This document shows positions 1-8,953 of a DNA stretch of 64,000 nt, in pieces; the stretch's first letter is position 1; each line of letters starts with the position of its first letter. The position numbers and the translations under genes were made by a program. The stretch comes from Streptomyces sp. JJ66 (GTDB taxonomy: Bacteria; Actinomycetota; Actinomycetes; Streptomycetales; Streptomycetaceae): positions 1 through 64,000 of the forward strand of contig NZ_JAEVFI010000006.1 in NCBI RefSeq assembly GCF_019303495.1, given 5' to 3'. The notes below the pieces were generated by a model. The model saw only the letters and a list, made by a program, of their open reading frames with translations, searched no databases and was not told where the DNA came from.

Positions 1-63
1 GGTCAGGGCGGCGGCGGCCGGGGCGGCGGTCAGGGCGGCGGCGGCCGGGGCGGCGGTCAGGGC
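1..63. repeat. 27-nt tandem repeat inside the secreted-protein start
   Basis: Two exact 27-nt units lie at 1-27 and 28-54, followed by the first 9 nt of a third at 55-63. The array may extend beyond the window. The unit length is a multiple of three, so copy-number change would keep the reading frame and add or remove nine residues of the signal-peptide-like region. Confidence 0.9.
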
Positions 64-150
64 GAGCGCGGCGGCCAGCGCGGCCCCCGTGACCGCTCGG
101 GCGCCCGGGTGCGGGGGACGCGGTTCGGTGGACGTGGGCAGAGTGGTCAT
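1..150 (-). CDS. N-terminus of a predicted secreted protein (runs off the left edge)
   Basis: The ATG at 150-148 opens 50 codons that continue past the window edge. About 20 polar and proline-rich residues with two arginines precede a long alanine/leucine stretch, which looks like a signal peptide. The hydrophobic part contains a nine-residue repeat (LTAAPAAAA) encoded by 27-nt tandem units. A GGGAAG ribosome site lies about 7 nt before the ATG. The mature domain is not visible, so no function can be assigned. That it is secreted is inference from composition. Confidence 0.6.
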   Translation of the reverse strand, partial: MTTLPTSTEPRPPHPGARAVTGAALAAALALTAAPAAAALTAAPAAAALT

Positions 151-170
151 CGGCGTACTTCCCAACGCTG

Positions 171-211
171 GTCGAGCACGTACGCCGCGTATAACGCCGC
201 ACGTGCTCGAC
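171..211. promoter_or_regulatory. 11-bp inverted repeat upstream of the secreted-protein gene
   Basis: GTCGAGCACGT (171-181) is matched perfectly by ACGTGCTCGAC (201-211) around a 19-nt spacer. It lies 21 nt upstream of the start codon at 150. An operator for this gene is the simplest reading. A transcribed leader hairpin is the alternative. Confidence 0.45.
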
Positions 212-291
212 GCGTCACGGAAGGTACACCCAACGGAGCTGACGCCGATTCAGGGCACAGCTCTCCGGGCTTCAGCCCTACCGAGCGTCAC

Positions 292-307
292 TGTTTCACG
301 TGAAACA
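292..307. promoter_or_regulatory. parS: parS centromere site (ParB binding)
   Basis: TGTTTCACGTGAAACA is a perfect 16-bp palindrome identical to the parS consensus used by ParB for chromosome segregation in Streptomyces and Bacillus. It lies between the downstream end of the ABC exporter operon and the secreted-protein gene. Confidence 0.93.
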
Positions 308-329
308 CCGGCCGGACAGGTGCCGGTGC

Positions 330-1052
330 TCACTGCTCACCGGTCATGGCCATCATCTTCAGCCGCTGGCCCGCGTACCAGGTACCCGCCACGGTCACCA
401 CGGTCAGCAGCACGGCCGCAGGCGTCAGGCCCACCTCGGAGACGACGTCCACACCGCTGCCCGCCACCCGCTCGGCCACCGCCACCCCCCACTGCTGGAC
501 GCTGAGCGTGCGGGCCCCGGCGATGAAGTTGCCCACCAGCGCCTCCCACAGCAGCGCGTACACCAGCCCGAAGATGACGGCGTGCCGGGTGACCGTGCCC
601 AGCAGCAGGAACAGCGCGCTGTAGGCGATGGAGGCGACGACGGCCGCGATAGCGAAGGCGATCGCGATCTGCTGGCTGCCGCCCACCAGGATGAACCCGG
701 CCACCAGGATCGGCAGCGCGGAGAAAACCATCGTGACCGCGACGGCTACCACCAGCTTGGTCACGATGATGGTGGGCCGCTTCACCGGCTTGGACAGCAG
801 GTAGACGATCGAGCCGTCGTCGATCTCCGGTCCGATCGCGCCCGTCCCGGCGATGACGCCGATGAGCGGCACCATGGTGGCCAGCGCGAAGCCGCTGAGC
901 AGGTTGACGGCCACCGCGTCGTCGGCAGCGCCCAGCAGTCGCACGGCGATCGCGATGACCAGCAGCAGCGCGGGCAGCGCCGAGAGCATCAGCGCCCGGC
1001 GGCGGCCCAGGAGCGCCCGGTAGGTGAGCCGGGCGACGGTGGGGTCGTACAT
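330..1052 (-). CDS. ABC-2 type transporter permease
   Basis: This 240-residue protein has about six hydrophobic segments and no soluble domain, as expected for an ABC-2 export permease in the cytoplasmic membrane. It starts MYDPTVARLTYRALLGRRR, a cytoplasmic lead-in before the first membrane span, with an AAGGAG ribosome site upstream. It is the last gene of a four-gene minus-strand operon and lies 16 nt after the ATPase at 1069-1986, its likely partner. The substrate cannot be read from sequence. Confidence 0.85.
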   Translation of the reverse strand: MYDPTVARLTYRALLGRRRALMLSALPALLLVIAIAVRLLGAADDAVAVNLLSGFALATMVPLIGVIAGTGAIGPEIDDGSIVYLLSKPVKRPTIIVTKLVVAVAVTMVFSALPILVAGFILVGGSQQIAIAFAIAAVVASIAYSALFLLLGTVTRHAVIFGLVYALLWEALVGNFIAGARTLSVQQWGVAVAERVAGSGVDVVSEVGLTPAAVLLTVVTVAGTWYAGQRLKMMAMTGEQ

Positions 1053-1068
1053 AGCGCGGGCTCCTTGG

Positions 1069-1986
1069 TCAGGCCGAGACGAGGTAGGAGAAGACGGACT
1101 CCAGGGACTCGTCCGAGGGCGAGACGGTCAGGAGCCGGATGTTGTGCTCGCGGGCGACGCGCGGCAGTTCGTGGGTGAAGCGCGCGAAATCGATGGCCTG
1201 GATACGCAAGGCGCGTTCGGTCCAGTCCAGTTCGATCGCCGCGGTGGAAGCGTCCGCGATGAGCGCGGCGGCCAGTGCCCGGTCGTTGCTGGAGCGGACC
1301 AGGTAGCGGTGCGGGCGGTCCGTCATCAGGCGGCGGATGCGCCGGAAGTCGCCGCTGGCCGCGTGCCGTCCGGCGACGATGACCTCGATGTGCGCGGCGA
1401 GCTGCTCGACCTCCTCCAGGATGTGCGAGGAGAACAGCACCGTGCGGCCGTCCGCGCCCATGCGGCGCAGCAGCTCCATCAGCTGCATGCGCTGGCGCGG
1501 GTCCATGCCGTTGAACGGCTCGTCCAGCAGCAGCACCGACGGCTCGTGGACCAGGGCGGAGGCCATCTTCACGCGCTGCCGCATGCCCTTGCTGTAGGTA
1601 TCGACGCGCCGGTCTTGGGCGTACTCCATGTCCACCGTGGCCAGGGCCCGCTGAGCGGCGGCGCCGGGGTCGGGCAGGCCGTGCAGTTCCGCGTTGGCGA
1701 CGACGAACTCGCGGCCGGTGAGGAAGTCGTACATCGCCTCGCGTTCCGGCACGATGCCGATGTCGCGGTACACCTGCTCGTTGCGCCACACCTGCGCCCC
1801 GTCGAGGGTGACGGTGCCCACCGAGGGCGGCAGGAAGCCGCCCATCATGGCGATCAGGGTGGACTTCCCGGCCCCGTTCGGGCCGAGCAGGCCGGTGACG
1901 CCGGGTCCCACGTTCATGGTCACGTCATTGACTGCGACGACGTTCCCGTACCAGCGCGAGACGTGGGAGATGCTGATCGTGCTCAC
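1069..1986 (-). CDS. ABC transporter ATP-binding protein
   Basis: This 305-residue ATPase has a complete nucleotide-binding domain: Walker A GPNGAGKST (near residue 37), signature YSKGMRQRVKMA and Walker B LLLDEPFNGMD. The C-terminal third resembles the accessory domain of export-type ATPases. The GTG start overlaps the stop of the upstream permease (GTGA, 4 nt), so the two are translationally coupled. It should energise the permease at 330-1052, the permease at 1983-2951, or both. Confidence 0.9.
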   Translation of the reverse strand: MSTISISHVSRWYGNVVAVNDVTMNVGPGVTGLLGPNGAGKSTLIAMMGGFLPPSVGTVTLDGAQVWRNEQVYRDIGIVPEREAMYDFLTGREFVVANAELHGLPDPGAAAQRALATVDMEYAQDRRVDTYSKGMRQRVKMASALVHEPSVLLLDEPFNGMDPRQRMQLMELLRRMGADGRTVLFSSHILEEVEQLAAHIEVIVAGRHAASGDFRRIRRLMTDRPHRYLVRSSNDRALAAALIADASTAAIELDWTERALRIQAIDFARFTHELPRVAREHNIRLLTVSPSDESLESVFSYLVSA

Positions 1987-2951
1987 AGTCCGGCCTTCCG
2001 GTAGCGGGCCATCAGGGCGGCGTAGGAGCCCGCCACGAGACCGAGGATGACGAGGAGGTAGACGAGACCGGTTCCGGCACCGGGGGTGACGCTCCCGGGG
2101 AAGGTGGAGGGACCGTCCAGGAACGCGGTGGCGAAGCCCGAGACGAGGCTGGTGGGCGAGGCGAGCCCCAGCCAGCTGACCGCGTCGGCCGCACCCTGCT
2201 CGTAGGCGATGGTCTGCACGGTGGTGACCGCGAAGTAGGAGATGGTCAGCACGGCGATGATCGCGGCGACGCCGAACCCACGGCGCGGGGTGAGCGCGGC
2301 GATGAGGAGGCCGATGCCCGCGTACAGCAGGGACAGCACGGCGACGGAGACCAGGCCGAGGAGGAAGCCGCTGGTCTGCTCGGCGAAGTCCAGTTCGGCC
2401 AGCAGCGCGCCGGCGTAGAGCACCAGCAGCGGCAGCGCGGTGAAGATGAACAGCGCGGACGCCATGCCCGCGTACTTCGCCAGCACGTAGTCAACGCGCT
2501 CGACGGGGCGGGAGAAGTACAGCGGGACGGTACCGAAGCGCAGGTCGCGGGAGACCGACTGCGGCGCCATGGCCGCCAGGTACAGGCCGATGACGGGCGC
2601 CAGGAACGAGGCGTACTCGCGGTATTCCATCGGGAGCTGCTGGGTGATCTCGGAGGTAGCCACGGCGACGGCGACCACGATCAGCGCGGGCAGGCACATG
2701 ATCGCGGTGAGGATCATCGGCATGACCTTGGACTTCGCGGACCGGCCGAGCCCGTAACCGCCGCGCAGCGACTGCGCGAACAGCGAGCGGCGGGCGTAGC
2801 CGCGGCCGAGCCGCTGGCCGTCGTAGCCGCGGTAGCCGATGTTGTGGATGCTGGCGTCGGGCGAGGCAGCACCCGGGACGGCGGGCTGGGCGGGTGTGAC
2901 GGGCTGGGTGGGCTCGGCGGGCTGGGTGTTCTGCCGGGGCTCAGGCTGCAT
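1983..2951 (-). CDS. ABC-2 type transporter permease with Pro-rich N-terminus
   Basis: This 322-residue membrane protein begins with a 35-residue Pro/Gln/Ala-rich cytoplasmic tail, then a basic stretch and about six membrane spans in the ABC-2 pattern. Its start lies 11 nt inside the end of the upstream ATPase gene and its stop overlaps the next ATPase by 4 nt. It is therefore the second gene of the operon and probably the partner of the ATPase at 2941-3915. The substrate is unknown. Confidence 0.85.
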   Translation of the reverse strand: MQPEPRQNTQPAEPTQPVTPAQPAVPGAASPDASIHNIGYRGYDGQRLGRGYARRSLFAQSLRGGYGLGRSAKSKVMPMILTAIMCLPALIVVAVAVATSEITQQLPMEYREYASFLAPVIGLYLAAMAPQSVSRDLRFGTVPLYFSRPVERVDYVLAKYAGMASALFIFTALPLLVLYAGALLAELDFAEQTSGFLLGLVSVAVLSLLYAGIGLLIAALTPRRGFGVAAIIAVLTISYFAVTTVQTIAYEQGAADAVSWLGLASPTSLVSGFATAFLDGPSTFPGSVTPGAGTGLVYLLVILGLVAGSYAALMARYRKAGL

Positions 2952-3915
2952 GGCCGGTGCCTCCCTGCTGCGGCTGGGCGGACTGGTGCTGGAAGACTTC
3001 GGCGATCTTGTGGCGGCGCTGTTCCATGCGCACCAGGCCCAGGCCGAGGTCGGCGATCGCGTCGCGGACGAGGTCGTACGTGGCCTCCTCAGCGACGTCT
3101 ACCAGCAGCAGGTGCCCGGCGCCGGGCAGGCCGCCCTCGGCTCCGGCGAACTCGGCGGTCAGTCCGGCCGCCTGGAGCCGTTCGCGCAGGGCGGCGCCTC
3201 CCTGCGGGTGGGCGTCGGTGTCGGTGACCTCCACCGCCAGGGAGGCGGTGACCTGGGTGAAGTCGGCGGTCGAGGAGGAGCGCAGCAGCCGGCCGCCGTC
3301 GATGATGACGACGTGGTCACAGGTGCGCTCCAGCTCTCCGAGCAGGTGCGAGGTGACCAGGACCGAGATGCCGAAGTCGGTGTGCACGCGGCGGATGAGG
3401 CCCAGCATCTCGTCCCGGCCCACCGGGTCGAGCCCGTTGGTGGGTTCGTCGAGGAAGACCAGTCGCGGGTCGTGCACGAGGGCCTGCGCCAGTTTGACGC
3501 GCTGCTTCATGCCCGTCGAGTAGCCGCCCATCGGACGGTAGCGCTCCTCGTAGAGCCCGACGTGCCGCAGCGTGTCGGCGGTACGCTCCCGCGCGGCGGT
3601 GGGCGGCAGCCCGGACATGCGCGCCATGTGAACGACGAACTCCGTGGCGGAGACGTCGGGTGGCAGGCAGTCGTGCTCGGGCATGTAGCCGACGCGCTCC
3701 CTGATGGCCAGGCCCTCGGTGCGCACGTCGAGCCCGAGCACGCGGGCATGGCCCTCGGTGGCGGGGGCGAGTCCGAGCAGGATCTTGATCAGGGTGGATT
3801 TGCCGGCGCCGTTGGCACCCACCAGGCCGGTCACGCCCGGTGCGATGTCCACGGTCAGCCGGTCGAGCGCGGTCACCCGGGGATACCGCTTGCTGAGGCC
3901 ATCGGCCGCGATCAC
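2941..3915 (-). CDS. ABC transporter ATP-binding protein (first gene of the exporter operon)
   Basis: The ATPase domain has Walker A GANGAGKST, signature YSTGMKQRVKLA and Walker B LVFLDEPTNGLD, plus a C-terminal accessory region, about 324 residues in all. The open frame continues upstream to 3999, but those residues are Ser/Arg/Gly-rich filler. The GTG at 3915 is preferred because GCGAGGTGA just before it is a near-complete Shine-Dalgarno match; the GTG at 3921 is the alternative. Two ATPases and two permeases suggest two related exporters or one heteromeric one. Confidence 0.88.
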   Translation of the reverse strand: MIAADGLSKRYPRVTALDRLTVDIAPGVTGLVGANGAGKSTLIKILLGLAPATEGHARVLGLDVRTEGLAIRERVGYMPEHDCLPPDVSATEFVVHMARMSGLPPTAARERTADTLRHVGLYEERYRPMGGYSTGMKQRVKLAQALVHDPRLVFLDEPTNGLDPVGRDEMLGLIRRVHTDFGISVLVTSHLLGELERTCDHVVIIDGGRLLRSSSTADFTQVTASLAVEVTDTDAHPQGGAALRERLQAAGLTAEFAGAEGGLPGAGHLLLVDVAEEATYDLVRDAIADLGLGLVRMEQRRHKIAEVFQHQSAQPQQGGTGHAA

Positions 3916-4261
3916 TGTCACCTCGCTGACGCTAGTGGGACCCGGGGGCCGCCCGCGTCCTCCCGAGCGGCTGCTCCCGCTACGCCTCAGGTCGGACATG
4001 CCCGTAGGGGACGGCGACCTCCGAGGGTGTTACCTTCGGTATCCACAGGCCGGTAGACCGCCTTGACGCTGCCACGGACCGTTGCCACATTGATCTCAGT
4101 CAGCGCGGGCGGGCCGAGGAGTCCAGCACGGTCACCTCCCGGCACCGGGCACGACCCCGCGCAGGCGGCCAGCACAGCAACGGGCTCTGCACGGCAGCGG
4201 CTCGGCACAGCCGTGGGGTCGGCACAGTGCTGGGGGTCGGCACAGACGGGAGGAGAGCGGC
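3916..4261 (+). promoter_or_regulatory. Divergent intergenic region with a candidate promoter
   Basis: This 346-nt gap separates the exporter operon (minus) from the hydrolase/SDR gene (plus). TTGACG at 4063-4068, a 17-nt spacer and CACATT at 4086-4091 form a plausible sigma-70-type plus-strand promoter with a leader of about 165 nt. Three copies of TCGGCACAG lie in the last 70 nt of that leader, before the GGGAGGAGA ribosome site. No small gene was recognised. Confidence 0.4.
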
Positions 4262-6190
4262 ATGGCGAGCGAGGGGCCTACGGGGGCCGTGGGGCACCCG
4301 GGGAGTTCGGGTGAAGGGGGCCGCCGGGAAGACGGCCAGGCCGGGAGGCGGGAGACGGCGGGGCGGGAGACGGCACAGCAGGAGACGGCGCAGCAGGAGG
4401 CCGCTGAGGGCCGCGAGCGCTGGGTGAGCACGGCGGAGGGCGTGCGCCTGTGCGTCGTCGAGTACGGCGATCCACGGCGGCCCACGCTGGTGCTGCTGCA
4501 CGGCTACCCGGATTCCAAGGAGGTGTGGTCCCGCGTCGCCGAGCGGCTGCGCGACCGCTTCCACGTGGTGCTGTACGACGTGCGCGGATGCGGCCAGTCC
4601 AGCGCGCCGAGCCCCCTGCGCGGCGGGTTCACCCTGGCGAAGCTGACGGATGACTTCCTCGCCGTGGCCGACGCCGTGAGCCCCGGCCGCCCCGTGCACC
4701 TCGTGGGGCACGACTGGGGCTCGGTGCAGGGCTGGGAGTTCGCCACCGTGCGCCGCGCCGAGGGCCGCATCGCCACGTTTACCTCCATCAGCGGACCGTC
4801 GCTGGACCACTTCGGCCACTGGATCAAGCGCCGCGCGACCCGGCCGACCCCGCGCCGGGCCGCGCAACTCCTGCGCCAGGGCGCCAAGTCCTGGTACGTG
4901 TACGCACTACAGACGCCCGCCCTGCCCGAACTGCTGTGGAAAGGCCCCCTGGGCCAGCGCTGGCCCGCGCTGATGCGCCGCCTGGAACACACACCGGACG
5001 ACGGCTACCCCACCGCGTCCCTGCCCACCGACGCCGCCCACGGCGCCTGGCTCTACCGGGACAACGTGCGGTCCCGCGTGCGTCGTCCCCGCGCGGACGC
5101 CTACGCCCACGTACCCGTGCAGCTCATCACCCCCACGGGTGACGCGTTCCTCTCCCCCCACCTGTACGACGAGCTGGAGCAGTGGGTACCGGAGCTGACG
5201 CGCCGTACGCTCCCCGCCAAGCACTGGGTACCCCGCACCCGCCCGGACCAGCTGGCCGAGTGGATCGGCTCGTTCGTCACCGCGCACGGGGACCGCGAGG
5301 ACCACGAGGGCACAGCCCTCACCCCGGACCCGGCCGGGCGCCCACCCCTGGCGCGGGGCGCGCACGCGGACCGCTTCGGCGGGCAACTCGTCCTGGTGAC
5401 GGGCGCGGCCAGCGGCATCGGCCGGGCAACGGCGCTGCGGTTCGCCGAGGCCGGGGCCCGCGTCATCGCGGTGGACCAGGACGGCGAGGGCGCGGCGGCC
5501 ACCGCGAAGACGGCCGGGCTGCGTGGCGCCCCGCAGTCCTGGGCGGAGACGGTCGATGTGGCGGACGAGCAGGCCATGGCACAGCTCGCCGCGAAGGTCG
5601 CCGCCGAGTACGGGGTGGTGGACGTGCTGGTGAACAACGCGGGTATCGGCCTGGCCGGTGCCTTCCTCGACACCACCCCCGAGGACTGGCGGCGCGTGCT
5701 CGACGTCAACCTGTGGGGCGTCATCCACGGCTGCCGCCTCTTCGGCCGCCAGATGGCCGAGCGAGGGCAGGGCGGCCACATCGTCAACACCGCTTCCGCC
5801 GCCGCCTACTCGCCCTCCAGCGCGCTCCCCGCGTACAGCACCTCCAAGGCGGCCGTGCTGATGCTGAGCCAGTCACTGCGCGGGGAGCTGGCCGCGCGCG
5901 GCATCGGTGTCACCGCTATCTGCCCCGGCTTCGTCGCCACCAACATCACCGCCACATCCCGCTTTGTCGGGGTGGACGCGGCGGAGGAACAGCGCCGCCG
6001 CGCCAGCACCACCCGGTGGTACCAGCGGCGCAACTACCCGCCGGAGAAGGTGGCCGACGCGGTGCTGGACGCCGTCGTCCGCAACCGCGCCGTCGTCCCG
6101 GTGACGCCCGAGGCCCGCATCCTGCACACCCTCTCCCGCCTCACCCCCAGCCTCCTGCGCGCCGGCGCCCGCGTCACCCCCCGCCGGTAA
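4262..6190 (+). CDS. EphD-like fusion: alpha/beta-hydrolase (epoxide hydrolase) plus short-chain dehydrogenase
   Basis: This 642-residue protein has two catalytic domains. Residues about 50-345 form an alpha/beta hydrolase with oxyanion HGYP (80-83) and nucleophile motif GHDWGS, where Asp151 is typical of epoxide hydrolases. Residues about 375-642 form an SDR with TGAASGIG, NNAG and the Ser...YSTSK catalytic set. The same fusion occurs in mycobacterial EphD, which is linked to lipid metabolism. A lipid or hydrophobic epoxide/alcohol substrate is an inference. The first 50 residues are a low-complexity tail with a repeated ETAQQ motif. The start has a GGGAGGAGA ribosome site. Confidence 0.88.
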   Translation: MASEGPTGAVGHPGSSGEGGRREDGQAGRRETAGRETAQQETAQQEAAEGRERWVSTAEGVRLCVVEYGDPRRPTLVLLHGYPDSKEVWSRVAERLRDRFHVVLYDVRGCGQSSAPSPLRGGFTLAKLTDDFLAVADAVSPGRPVHLVGHDWGSVQGWEFATVRRAEGRIATFTSISGPSLDHFGHWIKRRATRPTPRRAAQLLRQGAKSWYVYALQTPALPELLWKGPLGQRWPALMRRLEHTPDDGYPTASLPTDAAHGAWLYRDNVRSRVRRPRADAYAHVPVQLITPTGDAFLSPHLYDELEQWVPELTRRTLPAKHWVPRTRPDQLAEWIGSFVTAHGDREDHEGTALTPDPAGRPPLARGAHADRFGGQLVLVTGAASGIGRATALRFAEAGARVIAVDQDGEGAAATAKTAGLRGAPQSWAETVDVADEQAMAQLAAKVAAEYGVVDVLVNNAGIGLAGAFLDTTPEDWRRVLDVNLWGVIHGCRLFGRQMAERGQGGHIVNTASAAAYSPSSALPAYSTSKAAVLMLSQSLRGELAARGIGVTAICPGFVATNITATSRFVGVDAAEEQRRRASTTRWYQRRNYPPEKVADAVLDAVVRNRAVVPVTPEARILHTLSRLTPSLLRAGARVTPRR

Positions 6191-6300
6191 CCCCGCCTAC
6201 CCCGCTGCGGCGCCCTCACGACGCGTCGGTCCGCGGCGTCCGGGGCGCCTTCTCGTCGGTCATGCCGTCGCACTAGTTCACAAAGAGCCCTCTGCAAATA

Positions 6301-6314
6301 TTCTTTGCAAAGAA
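6301..6314. promoter_or_regulatory. 14-bp perfect palindrome TTCTTTGCAAAGAA
   Basis: The palindrome lies 74 nt upstream of the CorA-type gene in an unusually AT-rich patch (about 6280-6320). It is a good candidate operator for that gene. The cognate regulator is unknown, and metal-responsive control would be speculation. Confidence 0.5.
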
Positions 6315-6387
6315 GCTTGGGCGACTATCTCCACTGCTGGAGGGAAGATGAGCCTCAGCACGCAGGCCGCCGACCAGGAAGGACGTC

Positions 6388-7371
6388 ATGGAGGGCTACC
6401 TCTCGCTCCCCGACGCGGCCGAAGGCGCCCCCGCCCTGACCCGCGTCCCCGCGGACAAGGCACTCGCCTACGCGCGCGACCTGCCCGAGGGCGGCCTGGC
6501 CTGGATTCACCTGGACGAACCCTCCGCCGACAACCTCATGCCGGTCGCCGAGGCGCTGGACCTGCCGCCGCTCGCCGTCGAGGACGCCCTGCACGCGCAC
6601 CAGCGGGCCAAGCGCGAGCGGTACGGGGAGCTGGTGTTCTTCGTGCTGCGCACCCTGCGCTACACCGAGGAGACCAGCGCCATCGATACCGGTGAGCTGA
6701 TGCTGTTCTGCCACCCGCGCTGGCTCATCACCGTGCAGTACGGCCCGAGCAGCGCGCCGCAGACCGCGTGCGCGCACGTCGAGCGCAACCCCGAGCTGCT
6801 GCGGCACGGCGCGTACGGCCTGCTGTACGCGCTGGCGGACGCGGTGGTGGACACCTACGGGACGGTCGTGCACCAGGTCAGCGAGGACATCGAGGAACTG
6901 GAGCTGGCCGTGTTCACCCCGGAGCGGGTGGACCTCACCCAGCAGATCTATTCGCTCAAGCGCGAGGTGCTGGAGTTCCGGGGGGCGATCCGGCCGCTGG
7001 TGCCGGTGGCGCAGGAGTTGGTGTCGCCCGTCCAGCACCGCTACCCGGAGGAGCTGGCGCCGTACTTCCGCGACGTCGCCGACCATGTGCTGCGCGTCGC
7101 CGCCGAGGTGGCCTCGTGCGACGAGCTGACGGACTCGATGCTGGACGCGCACAGCACCCAGGCCGGGATCTGGCAGAACGAGGACATGCGCAAGATCTCC
7201 TCCTGGGCCGCGATCATCGCCGCGCCGACGATGATCGCCGGGGTCTACGGCATGAACTTCACGCACATGCCGGAGCTGAACACGGCCTGGGGCTACCCGG
7301 CCGCGATCGCGCTCATGGTCCTCACGAGCCTGCTGCTGTACCGCGCGTTCCGCCGCAACGGCTGGCTGTGA
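6388..7371 (+). CDS. CorA-family magnesium/cobalt transporter
   Basis: This 327-residue protein has a long cytoplasmic N-terminal domain and two C-terminal membrane spans. The diagnostic GMN motif (GVYGMNF, near residue 289) lies at the end of the first span and forms the ion selectivity loop. It should act as a homopentameric divalent-cation channel in the cytoplasmic membrane. Family members can prefer Mg, Co, Ni or Zn, so the ion is not fixed by sequence. The ATG has an AGGAAGG ribosome site. It is a single gene with a palindrome upstream. Confidence 0.9.
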   Translation: MEGYLSLPDAAEGAPALTRVPADKALAYARDLPEGGLAWIHLDEPSADNLMPVAEALDLPPLAVEDALHAHQRAKRERYGELVFFVLRTLRYTEETSAIDTGELMLFCHPRWLITVQYGPSSAPQTACAHVERNPELLRHGAYGLLYALADAVVDTYGTVVHQVSEDIEELELAVFTPERVDLTQQIYSLKREVLEFRGAIRPLVPVAQELVSPVQHRYPEELAPYFRDVADHVLRVAAEVASCDELTDSMLDAHSTQAGIWQNEDMRKISSWAAIIAAPTMIAGVYGMNFTHMPELNTAWGYPAAIALMVLTSLLLYRAFRRNGWL

Positions 7372-7609
7372 GGCGGGGCGCGGCGCACGCGTCCGCGTCA
7401 CCTCAAGCCACCCTCGTTCGCCCGCCGTTCATACGGGCGGTCACGCGTACTTGCCGGGGCGGGCGGCCGTCGTTACCGTTCAGTACAGTGCCCTGAGCAG
7501 CCGCTTATCCCACGGCGGCACCCCGGCGCGAAGCCGTCGCCTGACCGCACCGGAGCATCCACCCGCTGACGTGTCCCGTACCGGCTGGCGGCACGTCACC
7601 ATGATCCGG

Positions 7610-7675
7610 TCCGCCCGCCCACCTGGCCGGGGCGGGCGGACCACCCGTGCCGCCGCACCCCTCGCGTGCGGCGGC
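7610..7675. terminator. Two consecutive hairpins between convergent genes
   Basis: An 11-bp perfect stem (7610-7620 with 7630-7640, 9-nt loop) is followed by a 10-bp perfect stem (7649-7658 with 7666-7675, 7-nt loop). They lie between the CorA-type gene and the convergent epimerase gene and probably terminate transcription in both directions. The rest of the 306-nt gap (7372-7609) shows nothing recognisable. Confidence 0.7.
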
Positions 7676-7677
7676 GC

Positions 7678-8664
7678 TCAGCCGAGGGCGGCCAGCAACT
7701 CCCGTTCCCGGGCGGCGCTGAGCCCGGCCCGCCGCGCGCGCTGCAAGCCCTGGGCGCGCTCCCAGTCCAGCGTGTCGGAGACCAGCTCCGCGCGCGAACG
7801 GTGCCGCATCCCCGCCGCCCGCGCGGCGGCACCCCGGCGCGCCATGAACCCTTCCCACCCCCTCTCGTCCAGCCACAGGGCCAGTGACTCCTCCCCCATG
7901 AACGGCGCCACCCCCTGCCCGCGCAACCACGCCGACCCGACGGCGACGACCGGCCCAGTGTGCCCGCCCACCCACCGGGACAGCTCCACCCACTCACCGA
8001 ACGGGAGGACCGGCCCCACCGCGTCGTACGCCCCGACGATCCCGTCCCGCGCGGTATCGAGCAGCCAGCCGGTGAGGTCGCGCACGTCCACGACCTGCGT
8101 CGGCAGCTCCGGCGTGTCCGGTGCCAGCATCGGCGCGTGCGGCTCGCGGGCGGCACGCGCCACCCAGGCGCCGGTGCGGTCGCTGGTGTCGCCAGGGCCG
8201 CCGATGAGCCCGGCCCGGGCGATGAGCAGACGGTCCCCGACAACGGCCGCCGAAGCCTGCTCGCAGGCGACCTTGGCCTCCCCATACAGCGAGCGGTCCA
8301 CCGTGCGCAGCTCGGTCGGCGCGAGCAGCGGCGCCGACTCGTCCGCACCCAGCGTCGCGTGCTTCGCGTAGACATTGCTCGACGACACGTACACCCAGTG
8401 CCGCGCCCGTCCGCCCAGCGCCGCGAGGGCGTCCCGCACGAACCCCAACTGCCAGGACACCTCGAAGACGGCATCCCACTCCCGGTCCAGCAGCGGCGCG
8501 TACGCCGACGCGTCCGCCCGGTCGGCCGCCACCAGCCGCGCCCCCTCCGCGACGGGCCCGCTCTCGCCGCGCGCCAGGCATGTCACCCGGTGCCCGCGCT
8601 CCAGCGCCCGCCGCGCCAACTCCCGCCCCACCCACGCCGTCCCGCCCAGCACCAGTACGTCCAT
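7678..8664 (-). CDS. NAD-dependent epimerase/reductase (extended SDR)
   Basis: This 328-residue protein opens with a Rossmann motif ([17 protein letters not shown]) and carries the SDR catalytic pair as YGEAK with an upstream Ser-rich strand (VYVSSSNVY). The fold is that of nucleotide-sugar epimerases and isoflavone-type reductases. The substrate is not evident, and there is no sugar-biosynthesis cluster nearby. It stands alone, convergent with the CorA-type gene. Confidence 0.82.
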   Translation of the reverse strand: MDVLVLGGTAWVGRELARRALERGHRVTCLARGESGPVAEGARLVAADRADASAYAPLLDREWDAVFEVSWQLGFVRDALAALGGRARHWVYVSSSNVYAKHATLGADESAPLLAPTELRTVDRSLYGEAKVACEQASAAVVGDRLLIARAGLIGGPGDTSDRTGAWVARAAREPHAPMLAPDTPELPTQVVDVRDLTGWLLDTARDGIVGAYDAVGPVLPFGEWVELSRWVGGHTGPVVAVGSAWLRGQGVAPFMGEESLALWLDERGWEGFMARRGAAARAAGMRHRSRAELVSDTLDWERAQGLQRARRAGLSAARERELLAALG

Positions 8665-8953
8665 ACCGCCAGCTCAGCACAGCCCCCGGCTCCGCGCCCC
8701 CCGGTTCGCCCCCAGCGGACCCGATACCGCCGAGGGCGAACACCCCACACGCAGCGCGCACCGCGCCGGTGCGGACGTCCGGCCCCGCGCCGGAGGGCCG
8801 CGTGCCGGTCGCCGGGCGTCGGAGGCCGCGCGCCGAGAGGCCAGGCGGCGGCCACGCGCCTGCGAACCGCGCGCAGAAGGAGGGTGTCGCCGCCGATCCC
8901 CGCACGGAAAACCACGCGACCGCGCCCCGGGGCCGCTGTTAGGTTCACGCACC

